Below, in pieces: positions 23,850 through 26,953 of a stretch of 26,953 bases of DNA; position 1 is the stretch's first letter, and each line of letters opens with the position of its first letter. The notes beneath the pieces were generated by a model. It made no database searches. It was not told where the DNA came from and saw only the letters and a program-made list of their open reading frames with translations. This DNA comes from Candidatus Fermentithermobacillaceae bacterium UBA3907 (lineage in GTDB: Bacteria; Bacillota; Sulfobacillia; Fermentithermobacillales; Fermentithermobacillaceae). The stretch lies in the NCBI GenBank assembly GCA_002391545.1, contig DGFF01000060.1:1-26953 (forward strand), read 5' to 3'. Both the position numbers and the translations under genes were made by a program.

Positions 23850-25203
23850 AAGGGCTAGCCGAGGAATCGCCGCGTTCTTCAGCCTGCTTTTTACGTATTT
23901 CATTAAGTTGTGCTTTTACTCGGTCCAGATATTCCCCTTCCAAAGGATAGTGGCGGAAAATTGCCAAAGACAATACCATGGCAGCTATTGGCACAACAGT
24001 CATAAGCAGCCTCATTCCCCATATGGCGCTGTCAGGTTGAACAGTAAGGTAAGCATCATAACCTGAAATATTGAGCACCCATCCCATTACTATGGCGTTC
24101 AATGAAATTCCAAGTCTTATCATGAACCCATTTACGCCGAAGTACATGCCTTCACGCCTAAACCCAGTGTGAACTTCGTCTTCGTCTATCACATCTGCTA
24201 TGAGAACGTCCAAAAGCACGAGAAGCCCTGCAAGTCCAAAGGACAAAAACAAAGCCGTGATTATACCGTGTATATAGTTTTGGGCCACCAAGAAAGGAAG
24301 GAGGCACACAGAGTAGGCTGCAGAAGCGTATATAAATGATTGCTTCGCTCCAATTTTAGATATGATCTTGGACCAAACTAGAGAAAACGGGATAGCCATA
24401 ACAAATAGCACGCCTAAGAACAGCGTGGTTTGCAGCTCAGTTGCCTCAAGCACGTACTGGGCGTAAAAAGGAACAACCGCCAAGAGGGCGACAAACGTGT
24501 ATTGGACTAACATGGCAGGTATCACATACGTCAAAAAAGATTTGTTGATGAAAGTTTGTTTCAAAGCCTCTTTGAAAGGCAAACTATCTTCTCTGGCAAG
24601 TTCAGGCCTTTCTTTTGAACCTAAAAGAGACGCATACATCGTTACAAGGCCCATAATCCCAAACAAAATTCCCATGAACTTCCAACTAAGCTTTTCGACT
24701 ATCACAAAGGGCAACGCGACGCCAAATATGGTGCCGATAATGCCCAGTATCTGTCTAAGAGCTGACACCCTGGCTCGCTCTTCTAGCCCCGGATACATTT
24801 CTGGAAAAAGGGCAGTCCAGTTAAGGACCACGATAGTAAAGAAACTGTCGAACAAAAATATCATGATGAAGTACCACCAGAACAGGGATTGTTCTGCGCC
24901 TGGCGGGTACGGTGGCATCCACAAAAGAGCAAACGCCACACACATTGGCACGGTGAAAATGGCTATATATGGTATCCGCCTTCCCCACCGGGTTACAGTA
25001 GTATCAGATATTTGCCCGAACAAAGGGTCGTTAATGGCATTCCAAATTCCGTAGAACAACATTACCAAACTTATCCTGCTCGCTGGAACTTTCATAATGT
25101 CCACGTAAAAATATATGGCTACTGTGCTAACGGTCTGACCTAAAATACCTGCAGAGAAGCTACCTAGACTGTACATAAAATCCTTGAACTTGCCGTTTTT
25201 CAT
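23833..25203 (-). CDS. GPH-family (MelB-like) sugar symporter
   Basis: 456-residue inner-membrane transporter of the glycoside-pentoside-hexuronide:cation symporter family with about 12 helices. Family signatures are WNAINDPLFGQISD (54-67) and RWGRRIPYI (72-80). Helix IV contains TIVVLNWTALFPE. The charged tail after residue 430 is cytoplasmic. ATG at 25203 has GGGGAG upstream. In MelB, Asp55, Asp59 and Asp124 contribute to the sodium site. Here the matching positions read Asn55, Asp59 and Val127 by my hand alignment, suggesting altered cation coupling. It lies between two GH4 genes and a deacetylase gene, so it probably imports their glycoside. Convergent 3' overlap with the first GH4 gene is 17 bases. 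Confidence 0.88.
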   Translation of the reverse strand: MKNGKFKDFMYSLGSFSAGILGQTVSTVAIYFYVDIMKVPASRISLVMLFYGIWNAINDPLFGQISDTTVTRWGRRIPYIAIFTVPMCVAFALLWMPPYPPGAEQSLFWWYFIMIFLFDSFFTIVVLNWTALFPEMYPGLEERARVSALRQILGIIGTIFGVALPFVIVEKLSWKFMGILFGIMGLVTMYASLLGSKERPELAREDSLPFKEALKQTFINKSFLTYVIPAMLVQYTFVALLAVVPFYAQYVLEATELQTTLFLGVLFVMAIPFSLVWSKIISKIGAKQSFIYASAAYSVCLLPFLVAQNYIHGIITALFLSFGLAGLLVLLDVLIADVIDEDEVHTGFRREGMYFGVNGFMIRLGISLNAIVMGWVLNISGYDAYLTVQPDSAIWGMRLLMTVVPIAAMVLSLAIFRHYPLEGEYLDRVKAQLNEIRKKQAEERGDSSASPSTLDS

Positions 25204-25358
25204 GAGGGACTCCCCTTTTCTTCACGCATTTAGAGACGCTTACACTAGCTGGATCTCAGAATACAACTTATGTTCATTCATCGATGCTTGCTTTTAAAGG
25301 TTAAGGGTGTCGTTACGGTCTTCTCATATTTGACATTTCTGCATTTGCCTGAGAATTC

Positions 25359-25414
25359 CTTCTCGATTTCAGCATTTAAGTCGAATAATAAAGGATAATG
25401 ACGATTTCGAGAAG
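25359..25414. repeat. 8-bp inverted repeat upstream of the deacetylase gene
   Basis: CTTCTCGA (25359-25366) and TCGAGAAG (25407-25414) are 40 bases apart in the 260-bp divergent gap 25204-25463. TTGACA at 25330-25335 has only a poor partner (GAATTC) at the right spacing. A control region for the flanking genes is likely, but no operator is proven. Confidence 0.3.
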
Positions 25415-25463
25415 AAACTCTATTTATGAAAGTACCTCACTAAGTTAAGGTGGTATGTGACAA

Positions 25464-26213
25464 ATGAAAGATTTTATCCCTATACCAGATCTTATGAACG
25501 CCCAGAAAGTTTTAGTCTTAGTCCCCCACCCTGACGATGCGGAGCTGGTCGCCGGAGGCACAATAGCTATGTTAACTGCCAAAGGAGTTCACGTAGAATA
25601 CGTTATAGCGTCTGACGGGTCTAGGGGCGGATTTGATCCCACTATATCCGAAGCTGAAATGGCAGCTGTAAGAAGAAAAGAGCAGGCTCAAGCAGCTAGG
25701 ATATTGGGAGTTGAGCACATCACATGGCTGGGCTTTCAAGACACTGAAGTCCCTGCTCCAAATGTTGTTCGTAAACCTATCATATCGCTGTTGCGGAAGA
25801 TACAACCGGACTTCGTCATAACTATCGACCCGTGGTTACCGTATGAAGGTCATCCTGATCATCGTCAAACATCAATGGCGGCTGTTGAAGCGTGCCTTTT
25901 CAGCTCTCTCCCAATGGTCCAGATGGAGGACTTGGCTAACGGTTTAACCCCATGGCAGGTAACTGGAATTGCTCTGGCTCTTTCTCCAAAGCCAAATACT
26001 TTCATAAACGTAGAAGACACCTGGGAGAAAAAGATCCAATCTTTAAAGTGCCATGAATCCCAGTTCCCCCAAGAAATATGGGATACGTTCTACCCGATTA
26101 TCTGCCTAAAAAGCCAAGAATATGGGAAAGCAATTGGAGCAGAAAAGGCCGAAGCGTTTAAGGTCTTAACCGCAGCCCATCTTCATGTAATGCCAGACAC
26201 TTGGAACTGTTGA
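25464..26213 (+). CDS. PIG-L/LmbE-family deacetylase
   Basis: 249-residue zinc-dependent deacetylase that removes acetyl from N-acetylated sugars or related conjugates. The N-terminal zinc motif is PHPDDAE (H22, D24 catalytic candidate, D25) and the second is HPDH at 130-133. VIASDGSRGG at about 47-56 matches the family's second strand and loop. No signal peptide is present, so it acts in the cytoplasm. Relatives include MshB, BshB and archaeal diacetylchitobiose deacetylase. AAGGTGG lies upstream of the ATG at 25464. A GH4 gene follows 48 bp later in the same direction, and the arrangement suggests deacetylation before glycoside cleavage. BshB-like bacillithiol synthesis is an alternative. 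Confidence 0.88.
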   Translation: MKDFIPIPDLMNAQKVLVLVPHPDDAELVAGGTIAMLTAKGVHVEYVIASDGSRGGFDPTISEAEMAAVRRKEQAQAARILGVEHITWLGFQDTEVPAPNVVRKPIISLLRKIQPDFVITIDPWLPYEGHPDHRQTSMAAVEACLFSSLPMVQMEDLANGLTPWQVTGIALALSPKPNTFINVEDTWEKKIQSLKCHESQFPQEIWDTFYPIICLKSQEYGKAIGAEKAEAFKVLTAAHLHVMPDTWNC

Positions 26214-26261
26214 TTTAACGCAATTTCACAAATCTCAAAAGGAGGGGTTGAGCGAACTGCC

Positions 26262-26953
26262 ATGAAAGAGATTAAACTTGCAGTTATAGGAGGAGGATCT
26301 TCCTACACTCCTGAACTCATCGATGGCCTCATTAAGCGCTGGCTGCGAGAGGATTTCTTGGCCAGAGAGATTGCTCTCATAGACATCCCTGAGGGTCAGG
26401 AGCGAATGGAGATTGTGGCATCTTTTGCGGCAAGGATGATTGAGAAGCGAGGGATGCCGTCTAGTGTGAGCACATGGACTGATTTGAAAGAAGGATTGTG
26501 CGGCGCAGATTTTGTCATAAGTCAAATCCGCGTAGGCGGAATGAAAGCCCGTTGGGTAGACGAACATATACCGGCAAAATACGGGGTCATCGGTCAGGAA
26601 ACTACCGGCGCCGGTGGATTTGCATGCGCTTTAAGGACTATCCCTGCATCTATTGAAATAGCTCAAGCAGTTGAAACATTCTGTCCAAAAGCGTGGCTCC
26701 TTAACTTCACAAACCCGTCAGGAGTAATAACCGAAGCTCTGCTTAAGCACACAAAAGCCAAAACCTTTGGCCTTTGTAACGTTCCCATAAGCATCAAAAT
26801 GGGGATCTGCCAGGCCTTGAACGTTGCCCCTGAAAAAATCACCATGGATGTATCAGGTCTCAACCACCTATCATTCGTAACCAAAGTATATAAACACGGA
26901 AAAGATATTACAGATTACGTTCTCCACTCGCCGCTTCTTTATAAGTATCTAGA
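26262..26953 (+). CDS. Second family 4 glycoside hydrolase (GH4), CNVP type, cut by right edge
   Basis: First 230 codons of a GH4 enzyme, with the stop beyond the window. LAVIGGGSSYTPEL (6-19), QIRVGGMKARWVDEHIPAKY, GVIGQETTGAGG, LNFTNPSGV (147-155), C172-N-V-P and GLNHLSF with H202 are all present. The CNVP motif is the one usually found in 6-phospho-beta-glucosidases such as CelF/ChbF and LicH. ATG at 26262 is the only sensible start. GGAGGGG lies about 15 bases upstream, longer than usual spacing. It is a paralogue of the GH4 gene at 22512 but clearly diverged, and is likely cotranscribed with the deacetylase. Confidence 0.9.
   Translation, partial: MKEIKLAVIGGGSSYTPELIDGLIKRWLREDFLAREIALIDIPEGQERMEIVASFAARMIEKRGMPSSVSTWTDLKEGLCGADFVISQIRVGGMKARWVDEHIPAKYGVIGQETTGAGGFACALRTIPASIEIAQAVETFCPKAWLLNFTNPSGVITEALLKHTKAKTFGLCNVPISIKMGICQALNVAPEKITMDVSGLNHLSFVTKVYKHGKDITDYVLHSPLLYKYL

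Overview
This window looks like an accessory-poor stretch of an anaerobic, peptide- and sugar-using bacterial chromosome of intermediate G+C content (judged by eye, not computed). A leucine T-box, a CIRCE/HrcA-type chaperonin operator, competence genes comEA and comEC, several intracellular metallopeptidases and a periplasmic-adaptor efflux pair fit either a clostridial-type Firmicute or a member of Synergistota (Acetomicrobium-like). I lean to the latter, but this is inference without any search. Non-ATG starts are frequent: nine of about 18 intact genes begin with GTG or TTG, including leuS, groES and groEL.

Layout. Positions 1-12298 are entirely on the minus strand. Read in the direction of transcription, they hold an M14 zinc carboxypeptidase (12298-10511); a strong promoter and Leu T-box leader followed by leuS; comEA with its own promoter-like element; a sigma-A promoter plus perfect CIRCE followed by groES-groEL and an intrinsic terminator; a membrane-fusion adaptor with a duplicated core and a MacB/FtsX-type ABC permease without an ATPase gene; and the first 488 codons of comEC, which runs off the left edge. 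The chaperonin operon and efflux pair lie between comEA and comEC.

Positions 12299-14350 hold a 322-bp divergent intergenic region with repeated CAGTAGAA-type boxes and a palindrome, a RocB-like M20 peptidase (+), and a compact repeat structure of three 13-bp tandem copies running into a 26-bp perfect hairpin that separates it from the convergent methyltransferase gene. Positions 14351-18619 (minus) hold an orphan beta-class DNA methyltransferase, a CPBP-family membrane protease, a DUF554 membrane protein and a major-facilitator transporter broken by two frameshifts. Then come sfsA (+), a serine beta-lactamase-like hydrolase and mnmA (both minus, abutting).

The right end (22512-26953) is a carbohydrate locus: a family-4 glycosidase (+), an overlapping convergent GPH-type sugar symporter (-), a cytoplasmic PIG-L/LmbE deacetylase (+) and a second family-4 glycosidase (+, cut by the right edge). 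The most attractive hypothesis is a pathway that deacetylates a sugar conjugate before family-4 glycosidase cleavage, analogous to E. coli ChbG-ChbF but with an unrelated deacetylase. I found no CRISPR array, phage module, transposase, rRNA or tRNA gene. Most of the window is ordinary housekeeping and catabolic sequence; no clearly new defence or mobile system is visible.
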